A program made the translations under genes and the position numbers. From Streptomyces sp. NBC_01116 (GTDB taxonomy: Bacteria; Actinomycetota; Actinomycetes; Streptomycetales; Streptomycetaceae): a stretch of 64,000 nucleotides of DNA. This document shows positions 45,569-54,263 of the stretch, in pieces. The number at the start of each line of letters is the position of its first letter. The stretch's first letter is position 1. The DNA is taken from the NCBI RefSeq assembly GCF_041435495.1, contig NZ_CP108644.1, positions 7,611,501 through 7,675,500 on the forward strand. Direction: 5' to 3'. The notes beneath the pieces were generated by a model that saw only the letters and a program-made list of their open reading frames with translations, was not told where the DNA came from and searched no databases.

Positions 45569-46498
45569 GTGAGTGACACGACCCACGACGGTGGGGTAGC
45601 CCTCGGGACCCCGCCGTCCGCCGACGAGGGCCTCGACGCGGCCCAGCTGGCCGCCAAGTACGGCCTGACCGTGAGCGGCGCCAGGCCGGGGCTGATCGCG
45701 TACATGCGACAGCTCTGGGGACGACGCCACTTCATCCTGGCCTTCTCCCGGGCGAAGCTGACCGCGCAGTACAGCCAGGCCAAACTGGGCCAGCTGTGGC
45801 AAGTGGTCACACCTTTGCTGAACGCCTGTGTCTACTACCTGATCTTCGGGCTGATCCTGGGGACCAGGGAGGGGATTCCCCACGACGTCTTCGTGCCGTT
45901 CCTGGTCACCGGCGTCTTCGTCTTCACCTTCACCCAGAGCTCGGTGATGGCGGGCGTCCGCGCGATCTCCGGCAACCTCGGACTGGTCCGGGCCCTCCAC
46001 TTCCCCCGGGCCTCACTGCCCATCTCCTTCTCGCTCCAGCAGCTCCAGCAGCTGCTGTTCTCGATGATCGTGCTGGTCGCGGTCGCCATCATCTTCGGCA
46101 GCTACCCCTCGCTGTCGTGGCTGCTGGTGATCCCCGCCCTGATCCTCCAGTTCTTCTTCAACACGGGCCTGGCCCTCGTCATGGCGCGGCTCGGCTCCAA
46201 GACCCCCGACCTCGCGCAGCTGATGCCGTTCGTCATGCGGACCTGGATGTACGCGTCGGGCGTCATGTTCTCCATCCCGGTGATGCTCAAGGACAAGCCG
46301 GCCTGGATCGCGGACGTACTGCAGTACAACCCGGCGGCGATCTACATGGACCTGGTCCGCTTCGCCCTGATCGACGGATACGGCTCCGAGAACCTGCCGG
46401 ACCACGTCTGGGCCGTCGGCCTGGGCTGGGCCGCGCTGCTGGGGGTCGTGGGATTCGTGTACTTCTGGAAGGCAGAGGAACGGTACGGCCGTGGCTGA
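45569..46498 (+). CDS. ABC-2 type exporter permease (TagG/Wzm-like)
   Basis: 309 residues with six membrane helices: after a soluble N-terminus (about 45 residues) come RAKLTAQYSQAKLGQLWQVVTPLL, the family's amphipathic entry, then helices at FVPFLVTGVFVFTFTQ, LVAVAIIFGSY, LLVIPALILQFFFNTGLAL, TWMYASGVMFSIPVML and GWAALLGVVGFVYFW. This is the permease of polysaccharide/teichoic-acid exporters. GTG 45569 after 101 noncoding bases that may hold its own promoter. The ATPase gene overlaps its end by 8 bases. Confidence 0.9.
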   Translation: MSDTTHDGGVALGTPPSADEGLDAAQLAAKYGLTVSGARPGLIAYMRQLWGRRHFILAFSRAKLTAQYSQAKLGQLWQVVTPLLNACVYYLIFGLILGTREGIPHDVFVPFLVTGVFVFTFTQSSVMAGVRAISGNLGLVRALHFPRASLPISFSLQQLQQLLFSMIVLVAVAIIFGSYPSLSWLLVIPALILQFFFNTGLALVMARLGSKTPDLAQLMPFVMRTWMYASGVMFSIPVMLKDKPAWIADVLQYNPAAIYMDLVRFALIDGYGSENLPDHVWAVGLGWAALLGVVGFVYFWKAEERYGRG

Positions 46499-47276
46499 CG
46501 ACAACGCGCAGGGGCGCATCCCCACCGTGATCGCCGACGACGTGCACATCGTGTACCGGGTCAACGGAACGGGCGGCGGACGGGGCAGCGCCACCGCCGC
46601 GCTGAGCCGCATGATGCGGCGGGGCAAGGGCGAGCCGCGCGGCGTCCGGAAGGTGCACGCCGTGCGCGGTGTCTCCTTCACCGCCTACCGCGGCGAGGCC
46701 ATCGGCCTCATCGGCACCAACGGCTCCGGCAAGTCGACGCTGCTCCGCGCCATCGCCGGCCTGCTGCCGACCGAATCCGGCCAGGTGTACACGGACGGTC
46801 AGCCCTCGCTGCTCGGCGTGAACGCCGCGCTGATGAGCGACCTGACCGGTGAGCGCAACGTCGTGCTCGGCGGACTGGCGATGGGTATGAGCCAGGACGA
46901 GATCCGGCAGCGCTACCAGGACATCGTGGAGTTCTCCGGCATCAACGAGAAGGGCGACTTCATCACCCTGCCGATGCGGACGTACTCCTCCGGCATGGCC
47001 GCCCGGCTGCGCTTCTCCATCGCCGCCGCCAAGAACCACGACGTCCTCATGATCGACGAGGCGCTGGCCACCGGTGACCGCAAGTTCCGCGTCCGCTCCG
47101 AGGAGCGGATCCGCGAGCTGCGCAAGGAGGCGGGCACCGTCTTCCTGGTCAGCCACAACAACAAGTCGATCAGGGACACCTGCGACCGCGCGCTCTGGCT
47201 GGAGAAGGGCGAACTCCTGATGGACGGCCCCACCGAGGAAGTCCTCAAGGCGTACGAGCGCGAAACGGGCAAGTAG
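46491..47276 (+). CDS. ABC exporter ATPase (TagH/Wzt-like)
   Basis: 261 residues; Walker A GTNGSGKST near residue 82, NAALMSDLTGERNVVLGGLAMG, a degenerate signature YSSGMAARLRFSIA in place of LSGGQ, Walker B VLMIDEALATGD and the H-loop LVSHNN. This YSSGM-type signature marks ATPases of O-antigen/teichoic-acid exporters. It has no C-terminal carbohydrate-binding domain. GTG 46491. The operon ends with the perfect 34-bp palindrome just after the stop. Confidence 0.92.
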   Translation: MADDNAQGRIPTVIADDVHIVYRVNGTGGGRGSATAALSRMMRRGKGEPRGVRKVHAVRGVSFTAYRGEAIGLIGTNGSGKSTLLRAIAGLLPTESGQVYTDGQPSLLGVNAALMSDLTGERNVVLGGLAMGMSQDEIRQRYQDIVEFSGINEKGDFITLPMRTYSSGMAARLRFSIAAAKNHDVLMIDEALATGDRKFRVRSEERIRELRKEAGTVFLVSHNNKSIRDTCDRALWLEKGELLMDGPTEEVLKAYERETGK

Positions 47277-47290
47277 CCCGGTTGTTCTCC

Positions 47291-47324
47291 GCGGCCCCCG
47301 CCGGACCGGTCCGGCGGGGGCCGC
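47291..47324 (+). terminator. 34-bp perfect palindrome after exporter ATPase
   Basis: GCGGCCCCCGCCGGACC is followed directly by its exact complement GGTCCGGCGGGGGCCGC. As RNA it folds to a very stable GC hairpin 14 bases after the stop at 47276, separating the glycerol-phosphate operon from the hopanoid operon. Confidence 0.8.
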
Positions 47325-47630
47325 GCGGTGCCCGGCCCCGTGCGGACCGTCCGCGGCAGGGCCCCGGGGCGATCTCCTCCCGGCGGATGACGTCAATTCC
47401 GCCACGCGCGGGGAAGGTTGACGGGAACGGCCGGGAAGCGGTGGCGGGCGCTCCACCCCGCCGATCCCCTGTGAGCTGTACAACGTAAGCTGTAGCGGTG
47501 CTGATTCATGGCAAGTAGGGCGATACGCCCCGGCACCGGCCGCTCTGTCGCAGTGCACTCGGAAGGCTGAGCGGCGTGTCCGAAAAGGGTTGTTTTGAAT
47601 CGGCAGTGTAGAACGGGAGATGTGACGGCA
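47325..47630. promoter_or_regulatory. Promoter region of the hopanoid operon
   Basis: About 306 bases without a gene of normal size. It contains the direct repeat AGCTGTA at roughly 47473 and 47487 (14-base period), which is a candidate regulator site, and a lower-GC stretch near 47580-47600 (AAAAGGGTTGTTTTGAATCG) that could hold -35/-10 elements. The promoter is inferred from context; no consensus match is strong enough to place the start site. Confidence 0.35.
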
Positions 47631-47693
47631 ATGACGGAAGATCTCCAGCTCCGGCGTGGTTTCGCCGTCCCCGCGCCGGGCGGTCCGCAGTGA
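47631..47693 (+). CDS. Possible 20-residue ORF translationally coupled to hpnC
   Basis: ATG 47631 encodes MTEDLQLRRGFAVPAPGGPQ and stops at TGA 47691-47693, which overlaps the hpnC GTG (47690) as GTGA. GGGAG precedes it by about 12 bases. hpnC itself has no good ribosome site upstream, so ribosomes ending here could re-start on hpnC. Small size makes this uncertain. Confidence 0.4.
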   Translation: MTEDLQLRRGFAVPAPGGPQ

Positions 47694-48601
47694 CCTCGAC
47701 CCCCGACACGCGCATCGGTGACGCCACCCTCCGCAAGGCCGCGGACGAGAACTTCCCCGTGGCGCCCTTCTTCCTGCCCCGGGCCTGGCGCGACGACCTG
47801 ATGGCGGTCTACGGCTTCGCCCGGCTCGTCGACGACATCGGCGACGGCGACCTCGCCCCCGGCGGCGCCGACGCCCGACACCTCGGGCTGGAGCCGGAGC
47901 AGAGCGACGACCGCCTCGCCATGCTCGATGCCTTCGAGACCGATCTCCACCGGGTCTTCGCCACCACCGGCGAGGAGCCGCACCACCCGCTGCTGCGCGG
48001 TCTGCGCCCCACCGTGCGGCGCCGGGCACTCACCCCCGAGCCCTTCCTCGGCCTGATCGAGGCCAACCGCCAGGACCAGAAGATCCGCCGCTACGGCACC
48101 TACGCCGACCTCGCCGCCTACTGCGAGCTCTCGGCGAACCCGGTCGGCCGCCTGGTCCTCGCCCTCACCGGCACCGCGAGCCCGGAACGCGTCCGCCGCT
48201 CCGACGCGGTCTGCACCGCGCTCCAGATCGTCGAGCACCTGCAGGACGTGGCCGAGGACCTGGAACGCGACCGGATCTATCTGCCCGCCGAGGACATGGA
48301 ACGCTTCCGGGTCACCGCATCCGACCTGGCCGCGCCCTCCGCCGGAGCCTCGGTGCGCGCCCTGATCGCGTACGAGGCCCAGCGCGCGAGCGAGCTGCTG
48401 GACGAAGGCCCCCCGCTGGTGGGCAGCGTCGACGGCAGGCTCAGACTGCTCCTCGCCGGATTCGTCGGGGGCGGCCGCAGCGCGCTCACGGCGATCTCGG
48501 CCGCCGGGTTCGACGTACTGCCCGGACCGCCCAAGCCCACCAAGCCCAGCCTGCTGCGCGAAGTGGGAATCGTCTTGCGAAGAGCGCGTGGAGAGAGGTG
48601 A
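47690..48601 (+). CDS. hpnC: Squalene synthase HpnC (hydroxysqualene synthase)
   Basis: 303-residue trans-isoprenyl diphosphate synthase of the squalene/phytoene synthase fold. Asp-rich motifs: YGFARLVDDIGDGD (about 40-53) and EHLQDVAEDLERDRIYLP (about 182-199). In the HpnCDE route, HpnC turns the presqualene diphosphate made by HpnD into hydroxysqualene. GTG 47690 overlaps a possible leader ORF. First gene of the hopanoid operon; its end overlaps hpnD by 4 bases. Confidence 0.92.
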   Translation: MTSTPDTRIGDATLRKAADENFPVAPFFLPRAWRDDLMAVYGFARLVDDIGDGDLAPGGADARHLGLEPEQSDDRLAMLDAFETDLHRVFATTGEEPHHPLLRGLRPTVRRRALTPEPFLGLIEANRQDQKIRRYGTYADLAAYCELSANPVGRLVLALTGTASPERVRRSDAVCTALQIVEHLQDVAEDLERDRIYLPAEDMERFRVTASDLAAPSAGASVRALIAYEAQRASELLDEGPPLVGSVDGRLRLLLAGFVGGGRSALTAISAAGFDVLPGPPKPTKPSLLREVGIVLRRARGER

Positions 48602-49551
48602 GCCGGACCGTGGAGGGACAGACGACGTACATGTCGCCGCCGGTGCAGGCCGCATACAGTTACTGCGAGGCCGTCACCGGACAGCAGGCCCGTAACTTCG
48701 CCTACGGCATCAGACTGCTGCCGTACGAGAAGCGGCAGGCCATGTCGGCGCTGTACGCCTTCTCCCGTCGTGTCGACGACATCGGCGACGGGGAGCTGGC
48801 CCCGGAGACCAAGCGGGCCCGGCTGGAGAGCACCCGCGAACTGCTGGAGCGGATCCGCAAGGACGCGGTCGACGAGGACGACACCGACCCGGTGGCCGTC
48901 GCGCTCGCCGACGCCGCCCAGCGGTTCCCGCTCCCGCTCGGCGGGCTCGACGAGCTGATCGACGGCGTCCTGATGGACGTCCGGGGCGCCACCTACGAGA
49001 CCTGGGACGACCTGAAGTCCTACTGCCGGTGCGTCGCCGGAGCCATCGGACGCCTCAGCCTCGGCGTCTTCGGCACCGCGCCGGGCGCCCGCGGGGCCGA
49101 GCGCGCCGCGGAGTACGCCGACACCCTCGGCCTCGCCCTCCAGCTCACCAACATCCTGCGCGACGTCCGCGAGGACGCCGGCAACGGGCGCACCTACCTG
49201 CCCGCCGACGACCTGGCCAAATTCGGCTGCTCGGCCGGCTTCCACCGGACCACCCCGCCCCCCGGGTCCGACTTCGCGGGCCTCATCCACTTCGAGGTCC
49301 GCCGCGCCCGCGCCCTGTTCGCCGAGGGGTACCGGCTGCTGCCGATGCTCGACCGCCGCAGCGGCGCCTGCGTCGCGGCGATGGCCGGGATCTACCGCCG
49401 CCTCCTCGACCGGATCGAGCGCGACCCCGAGGCCGTACTGCGCGGACGGGTCTCGCTGCCCGGCCACGAGAAGGCCTACGTCGCGGTGCGCGGGCTGTCC
49501 GGCCTGGACGCCCGCCACATCTCGAAGCTCACCGCCAGGGGGCGAGCCTGA
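48598..49551 (+). CDS. hpnD: Presqualene diphosphate synthase HpnD
   Basis: 317 residues of the same fold as HpnC, with RNFAYGIRLLPYEKRQAMSALYAFSRRVDDIGDGE (in parts) carrying the first Asp motif and LTNILRDVREDAGNGRTYLP the second. It condenses two farnesyl diphosphates to presqualene diphosphate. HpnC and HpnD look like an ancient duplication. GTG 48598 overlaps the hpnC stop (GTGAG), so the two are coupled. Confidence 0.93.
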   Translation: MSRTVEGQTTYMSPPVQAAYSYCEAVTGQQARNFAYGIRLLPYEKRQAMSALYAFSRRVDDIGDGELAPETKRARLESTRELLERIRKDAVDEDDTDPVAVALADAAQRFPLPLGGLDELIDGVLMDVRGATYETWDDLKSYCRCVAGAIGRLSLGVFGTAPGARGAERAAEYADTLGLALQLTNILRDVREDAGNGRTYLPADDLAKFGCSAGFHRTTPPPGSDFAGLIHFEVRRARALFAEGYRLLPMLDRRSGACVAAMAGIYRRLLDRIERDPEAVLRGRVSLPGHEKAYVAVRGLSGLDARHISKLTARGRA

Positions 49552-49669
49552 TGCGCCCCCGCCGCTCCGGCTCCCGGGCAACCCTCCAGTGGCCCGACGC
49601 GTCACTGACTGCGACGATCTCCAGGGTGAGGACCCGGCGATGCGCACCGGCCCGGCGAGAGGGGCACGC

Positions 49670-51055
49670 ATGAACGACGAGAGCCCACGCCCCGTCGCCG
49701 TCGTCGTCGGCGGCGGACTCGCCGGCGTCACGGCGGCCCTCCGCCTCGCCGACGCCGGACTCGACGTGACCCTCCTGGAAGGGCGGCCCCGCCTCGGCGG
49801 ACTCGCCTTCTCCTTCCAGCGCGGCGACCTCACCGTCGACAACGGCCAGCACGTCTACCTGCGCTGCTGCACCGGCTACCGCTGGTTCCTCGACCGGATC
49901 GACGCCGCCCACCTGGCCCCGATCCAGGACCGCCTGGACGTGCCCGTGCTGGACGTCGGCCGGGCCGCGGGGCCGCGCCTGGGACGGCTGCGGCGCACCG
50001 GCCTGCCCGTACCGCTGCACCTCGCCGGCGGACTCGCCGCCTACCCGCACCTCTCGCTCGCCGAGAAGGCGAGCGTGGGCCGCGCCGCCCTCGCGCTCGG
50101 CCGCCTGGACCCCGCAGACCCCGAGCTCGACCGCGTCGACTTCGCGACCTGGCTGCGGCGGCACGGCCAGTCGGAGCGCGCCATCGAGGCCCTCTGGGAC
50201 CTCGTCGGCGTCGCCACGCTCAACGCCACCGCCCCGAACGCCTCCATGGCGCTCGCGGCGAAGGTCTTCAAGACCGGCCTGCTCTCCGAGCCCGGCGCCG
50301 CCGACATCGGCTGGGCCGGCGTGCCGCTCGGCGAACTGCACGACACCCTCGCACGCAAGGCCCTGGACACCGCGGGCGTCCGCACCGAACTGCGCGCCAG
50401 GGCCGGCTCCGTCACCCGTACCGAGGACGGCCGCTGGCACGTCGAGACGGCGGGGGAGCGGATCACCGCCGACACCGTCGTCCTGGCCGTGCCGCAGACC
50501 GAGACCCACGACCTGCTGCCCGAGGGCGCGCTGGACGAGCCGGACCTGCTGCTCGACATCGCCTGCGCACCCATCCTCAACGTGCACGTCGTCTACGACC
50601 GCAAGGTCCTGCGCAGGCCGTTCTTCGCCGCCATCGGCTCCCCGGTCCAGTGGGTCTTCGACCGCACCCACTCCTCGGGCCTCAAGGGACCCGGCCAGTA
50701 TCTGGCCGTCTCGCAGTCGGCCGCCCAGGACGAGATCGACCTCCCCGTCGCCGAACTGCGCGCCCGCTACCTGCCCGAGCTGGAGCGGCTGCTCCCCGCC
50801 GCCCGCGGCGCGGGCATCCGCGACTTCTTCGTCACCCGGGAGCGCACCGCCACCTTCGCGCCCGCCCCGGGCGTCGGGCGGCTGCGCCCCGGCCCCCGCA
50901 CCAGGCTGCCCGGTCTCCAGCTGGCGGGGGCCTGGACCGACACCGGCTGGCCCGCGACGATGGAGGGCGCCGTGCGCAGCGGCGCCGACGCCGCCGACGC
51001 GGCGCTCCACGACCTCGGCCGCACCCCAGGACATCCGCTGCAGGAGGCGGCATGA
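49670..51055 (+). CDS. hpnE: Hydroxysqualene dehydroxylase HpnE
   Basis: 461-residue FAD amine-oxidase/phytoene-desaturase-like protein. FAD motif VAVVVGGGLAGVTAALRLADAGLDVTLLEGRPRLGG (in parts; residues 9-45), NGQHVYLRCC, and a C-terminal FAD-contact block QLAGAWTDTGWPATMEGAVRSG (in parts). It reduces hydroxysqualene to squalene. ATG 49670 has GAGAGGGG close upstream; ATG 49640 (GAGGA upstream) is nearly as good and would add ten residues. Overlaps the next gene by 4 bases. Confidence 0.92.
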   Translation: MNDESPRPVAVVVGGGLAGVTAALRLADAGLDVTLLEGRPRLGGLAFSFQRGDLTVDNGQHVYLRCCTGYRWFLDRIDAAHLAPIQDRLDVPVLDVGRAAGPRLGRLRRTGLPVPLHLAGGLAAYPHLSLAEKASVGRAALALGRLDPADPELDRVDFATWLRRHGQSERAIEALWDLVGVATLNATAPNASMALAAKVFKTGLLSEPGAADIGWAGVPLGELHDTLARKALDTAGVRTELRARAGSVTRTEDGRWHVETAGERITADTVVLAVPQTETHDLLPEGALDEPDLLLDIACAPILNVHVVYDRKVLRRPFFAAIGSPVQWVFDRTHSSGLKGPGQYLAVSQSAAQDEIDLPVAELRARYLPELERLLPAARGAGIRDFFVTRERTATFAPAPGVGRLRPGPRTRLPGLQLAGAWTDTGWPATMEGAVRSGADAADAALHDLGRTPGHPLQEAA

Positions 51056-52155
51056 GCAGTACCACCGGAACAAGAGGAGAGTCTGTGACCCCGGCGAATC
51101 CGGCTTTCGACACCGTGGCGGACACCGCGGACGTCACCGCGCTTCTGGAGCGCGGACGAGCCCTGTCAGCGCCGGTCCTGCGGGCTGCCGTGGGCCGGCT
51201 CGCGCCGCCCATGGACACCGTCGCCGCCTACCACTTCGGCTGGATCGACGCCGAGGGGCGGCCCTCGGACGGCGACGGCGGCAAGGCCGTGCGCCCCGCG
51301 CTCGCCCTGCTGTCCGCCGAGGCGGCGGGCGCCCCCGCCGAGGCCGGCATCCCCGGCGCGGTGGCCGTCGAACTCGTGCACAACTTCTCGCTGCTGCACG
51401 ACGACCTGATGGACGGCGACGAGCAGCGCCGTCACCGCGACACCGTCTGGAAGGTGCACGGCCCGGCCCAGGCGATCCTGGTCGGCGACGCGCTCTTCGC
51501 GCTCGCCTACGACCTGCTGCTGGAGCTCGGCACGGTCGAGGCGGGCCGGGCGGCCCGCAGGCTGACCACCGCCACCCGCAAGCTCATCGACGGGCAGGCC
51601 CAGGACATCTCCTACGAGCACCGCGAGCGGGTCACGGTCGAGGAGTGCCTGGAGATGGAGGGCAACAAGACCGGCGCCCTGCTGGCCTGCGCCGTCTCCA
51701 TCGGCGCGGTGCTCGGCGGTGCGGACGACCGCACCGCCGACACTCTGGAGGCGTACGGCTACCACCTCGGTCTCGCCTTCCAGGCCGTCGACGACCTCCT
51801 CGGCATCTGGGGCGACCCGGAGGCCACCGGCAAGCAGACCTGGAGCGACCTGCGCCAGCGCAAGAAGTCCCTGCCCGTCGTCGCGGCGCTCGCCGCGGGC
51901 GGCGAGGCCTCCGAGCGGCTGGGCGAACTGCTCGCCGCCGACGCGAAGAGCAACGACTTCGACAGCTTCTCCGAAGAGGAGTTCGCCGCCCGTGCGGCAC
52001 TCATCGAGGAGGCGGGCGGCCGCGAGTGGACCGCCCAGGAAGCACGTCGCCAGCACGCGGTCGCCATCGAGGCGCTGCACGCCGTCGACATGCCCCACCG
52101 GGTGCGGGAGCAGCTCACCGAGCTCGCCGACTTCGTGGTGGTACGAAAGAGATGA
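51052..52155 (+). CDS. Polyprenyl (farnesyl-type) diphosphate synthase
   Basis: 367-residue all-helical prenyltransferase. First Asp-rich motif LLHDDLMDGDEQRR (about 118-131), second FQAVDDLLGIWGD (about 243-255); GGKAVRPAL for IPP binding. It lengthens DMAPP/GPP with IPP, most likely to farnesyl diphosphate for HpnD. ATG 51052 has GGAGG 5 bases upstream and overlaps the hpnE stop (ATGA). Product length is inferred from the operon rather than from residues before the first motif. Confidence 0.92.
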   Translation: MSSTTGTRGESVTPANPAFDTVADTADVTALLERGRALSAPVLRAAVGRLAPPMDTVAAYHFGWIDAEGRPSDGDGGKAVRPALALLSAEAAGAPAEAGIPGAVAVELVHNFSLLHDDLMDGDEQRRHRDTVWKVHGPAQAILVGDALFALAYDLLLELGTVEAGRAARRLTTATRKLIDGQAQDISYEHRERVTVEECLEMEGNKTGALLACAVSIGAVLGGADDRTADTLEAYGYHLGLAFQAVDDLLGIWGDPEATGKQTWSDLRQRKKSLPVVAALAAGGEASERLGELLAADAKSNDFDSFSEEEFAARAALIEEAGGREWTAQEARRQHAVAIEALHAVDMPHRVREQLTELADFVVVRKR

Positions 52156-52262
52156 CCACTCTTCGCATATGACTCGCAGTCGCCGGCCGGCGCCCCTTGA
52201 CCGGGCGCCGGCCGACGGAGACCCCAGCACAGCAGAGAAACCACTGCACGAAGGGGAAGCTC

Positions 52263-54263
52263 ATGACAGCGACGACCGACGGATCGACCGGGGCCGCGAA
52301 CCTCTCCGGGGCCCCGGCAGCCGATCCGACCGACACGACCATCGCCATGGACGACGTGACCGTCGCCGCGCGGCGGGCCGCGGAACGCTCGGTGGAGCAC
52401 CTCCTCGGCAGACAGGACGAGCAGGGCTGGTGGAAGGGCGACCTCGCCACCAACGTCACGATGGATGCCGAGGACCTGCTCCTGCGTCAGTTCCTCGGCA
52501 TCCAGGACCCCGCGACCACCAGGGCCGCCGCCCTCTTCATCCGCGGCGAACAGCTCGGCGACGGCACCTGGAACACCTTCTACGGCGGACCGGGCGACCT
52601 CTCCGCCACGATCGAGGCGTACGTCGCCCTGCGACTGGCCGGGGACCGCCCCGACGAACCGCACATGGCACGCGCCTCCGGCTGGATCAGGGAGCAGGGC
52701 GGCATCGCGGCCGCCCGCGTCTTCACCCGCATCTGGCTGGCCCTGTTCGGCTGGTGGAAATGGGACGACCTCCCCGAACTGCCGCCCGAGCTGATGTTCT
52801 TCCCCAAGTGGGTCCCGCTCAACATCTACGACTTCGGCTGCTGGGCCCGGCAGACCATCGTGCCGCTCACCGTCGTCTCCGCGAAGCGCCCGGTGCGCCC
52901 CGCCCCCTTCGCCCTGGACGAGCTGCACACCGACCCCGACCACCCCAACCCGGCCAGGAAGCTCGCCCCGCCCGCCAGTTGGGACGGGCTCTTCCAGCGC
53001 CTCGACAAAGGGCTGCACCTCTACCACAAGGTCGCCCCGCGCCCACTGCGCCGCATCGCGATGAACCTGGCCGCGCGCTGGATCATCGAGCGGCAGGAGA
53101 ACGACGGCTGCTGGGGCGGCATCCAGCCGCCCGCCGTCTACTCCATCATCGCCCTGCACCTGCTGGGCTACGACCTCGACCACCCGGTGATGAGGGCGGG
53201 CCTGGCCTCGCTCGACCGGTTCGCCGTCCGGCGCGAGGACGGCGCCCGTATGGTCGAGGCCTGCCAGTCGCCCGTCTGGGACACCTGCCTCGCCACCATC
53301 GCGCTGGCCGACGCCGGACTCAGACCCGACCACCCCGCTCTGGTGAAGGCCGCCGACTGGATGCTGGCCGAGGAGATCACCAGACCCGGTGACTGGTCGG
53401 TGCGCAAGCCCGAACTCGCCCCAGGAGGATGGGCGTTCGAGTTCCACAACGACAACTACCCGGACATCGACGACACCGCCGAAGTCGTCCTGGCACTGCG
53501 CCGGGTGCGCCACCCCGACCCCGCCCGCATGCAGGCGGCCATCGACCGCGGGGTCCGCTGGAACCTCGGGATGCAGTCCCGCAACGGGGCCTGGGGCGCG
53601 TTCGACGCCGACAACACCAGCCCCTTCCCCAACCGCCTGCCCTTCTGCGACTTCGGCGAGGTCATCGACCCGCCGTCGGCCGACGTCACCGGCCACGTCG
53701 TGGAGATGCTCGCCGTCGAGGGCCTCGCCCACCACCCCCGTACCCGCGAGGGAATCGCGTGGCTGCTGGCCGAACAGGAGGCGTGCGGGGCGTGGTTCGG
53801 CCGGTGGGGCGTCAACTACGTCTACGGCACCGGCTCCGTGGTGCCCGCCCTGATCACCGCCGGACTGCCCGCCGGGCATCCCGCGATCCGCCGGGCCGTC
53901 GCCTGGCTGGAGTCCGTCCAGAACGACGACGGCGGCTGGGGCGAGGACCTGCGCTCCTACCAGGAGGAGAAGTGGATCGGGCACGGTGAGTCCACCGCCT
54001 CCCAGACCGCCTGGGCGCTGCTCGCCCTCCTCGCCGCCGGCCGCCGGGACACCGGCCCGGTCGCCCGCGGGGTCACCTGGCTGACCGGGGCGCAGCAGGC
54101 CGACGGCTCCTGGGACGAGCCGTACTTCACCGGCACCGGCTTCCCCTGGGACTTCTCCATCAACTACCACCTCTACCGCCAGGTCTTCCCTCTCACCGCA
54201 CTCGGGCGTTATGTGTACGGCGACCCGTTCGCCGACCGCGCGGACACCTCCGAGGGGGCCTGA
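52263..54263 (+). CDS. shc: Squalene-hopene cyclase
   Basis: 666-residue class II triterpene cyclase, membrane-associated. The protonating motif DIDDTAE is intact (about residue 402), and at least six QW repeats are seen: RQENDGCWGG, MQSRNGAWGAFD, EQEACGAWFG, VQNDDGGWGED, AQQADGSWDE and the N-terminal RQDEQGWWKG. It folds squalene into hopene/hopanol. ATG 52263 follows GAAGGGGAAG after a 107-base gap, the largest inside the operon; an internal promoter is possible. Its stop overlaps the hpnG start (TGATG). Confidence 0.96.
   Translation: MTATTDGSTGAANLSGAPAADPTDTTIAMDDVTVAARRAAERSVEHLLGRQDEQGWWKGDLATNVTMDAEDLLLRQFLGIQDPATTRAAALFIRGEQLGDGTWNTFYGGPGDLSATIEAYVALRLAGDRPDEPHMARASGWIREQGGIAAARVFTRIWLALFGWWKWDDLPELPPELMFFPKWVPLNIYDFGCWARQTIVPLTVVSAKRPVRPAPFALDELHTDPDHPNPARKLAPPASWDGLFQRLDKGLHLYHKVAPRPLRRIAMNLAARWIIERQENDGCWGGIQPPAVYSIIALHLLGYDLDHPVMRAGLASLDRFAVRREDGARMVEACQSPVWDTCLATIALADAGLRPDHPALVKAADWMLAEEITRPGDWSVRKPELAPGGWAFEFHNDNYPDIDDTAEVVLALRRVRHPDPARMQAAIDRGVRWNLGMQSRNGAWGAFDADNTSPFPNRLPFCDFGEVIDPPSADVTGHVVEMLAVEGLAHHPRTREGIAWLLAEQEACGAWFGRWGVNYVYGTGSVVPALITAGLPAGHPAIRRAVAWLESVQNDDGGWGEDLRSYQEEKWIGHGESTASQTAWALLALLAAGRRDTGPVARGVTWLTGAQQADGSWDEPYFTGTGFPWDFSINYHLYRQVFPLTALGRYVYGDPFADRADTSEGA

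Noticed and set aside
51759..54170. An 803-codon minus-strand frame across shc
   Set aside because: Antisense shadow of squalene-hopene cyclase with its DxDDTA and QW motifs; no domain in the antisense product.
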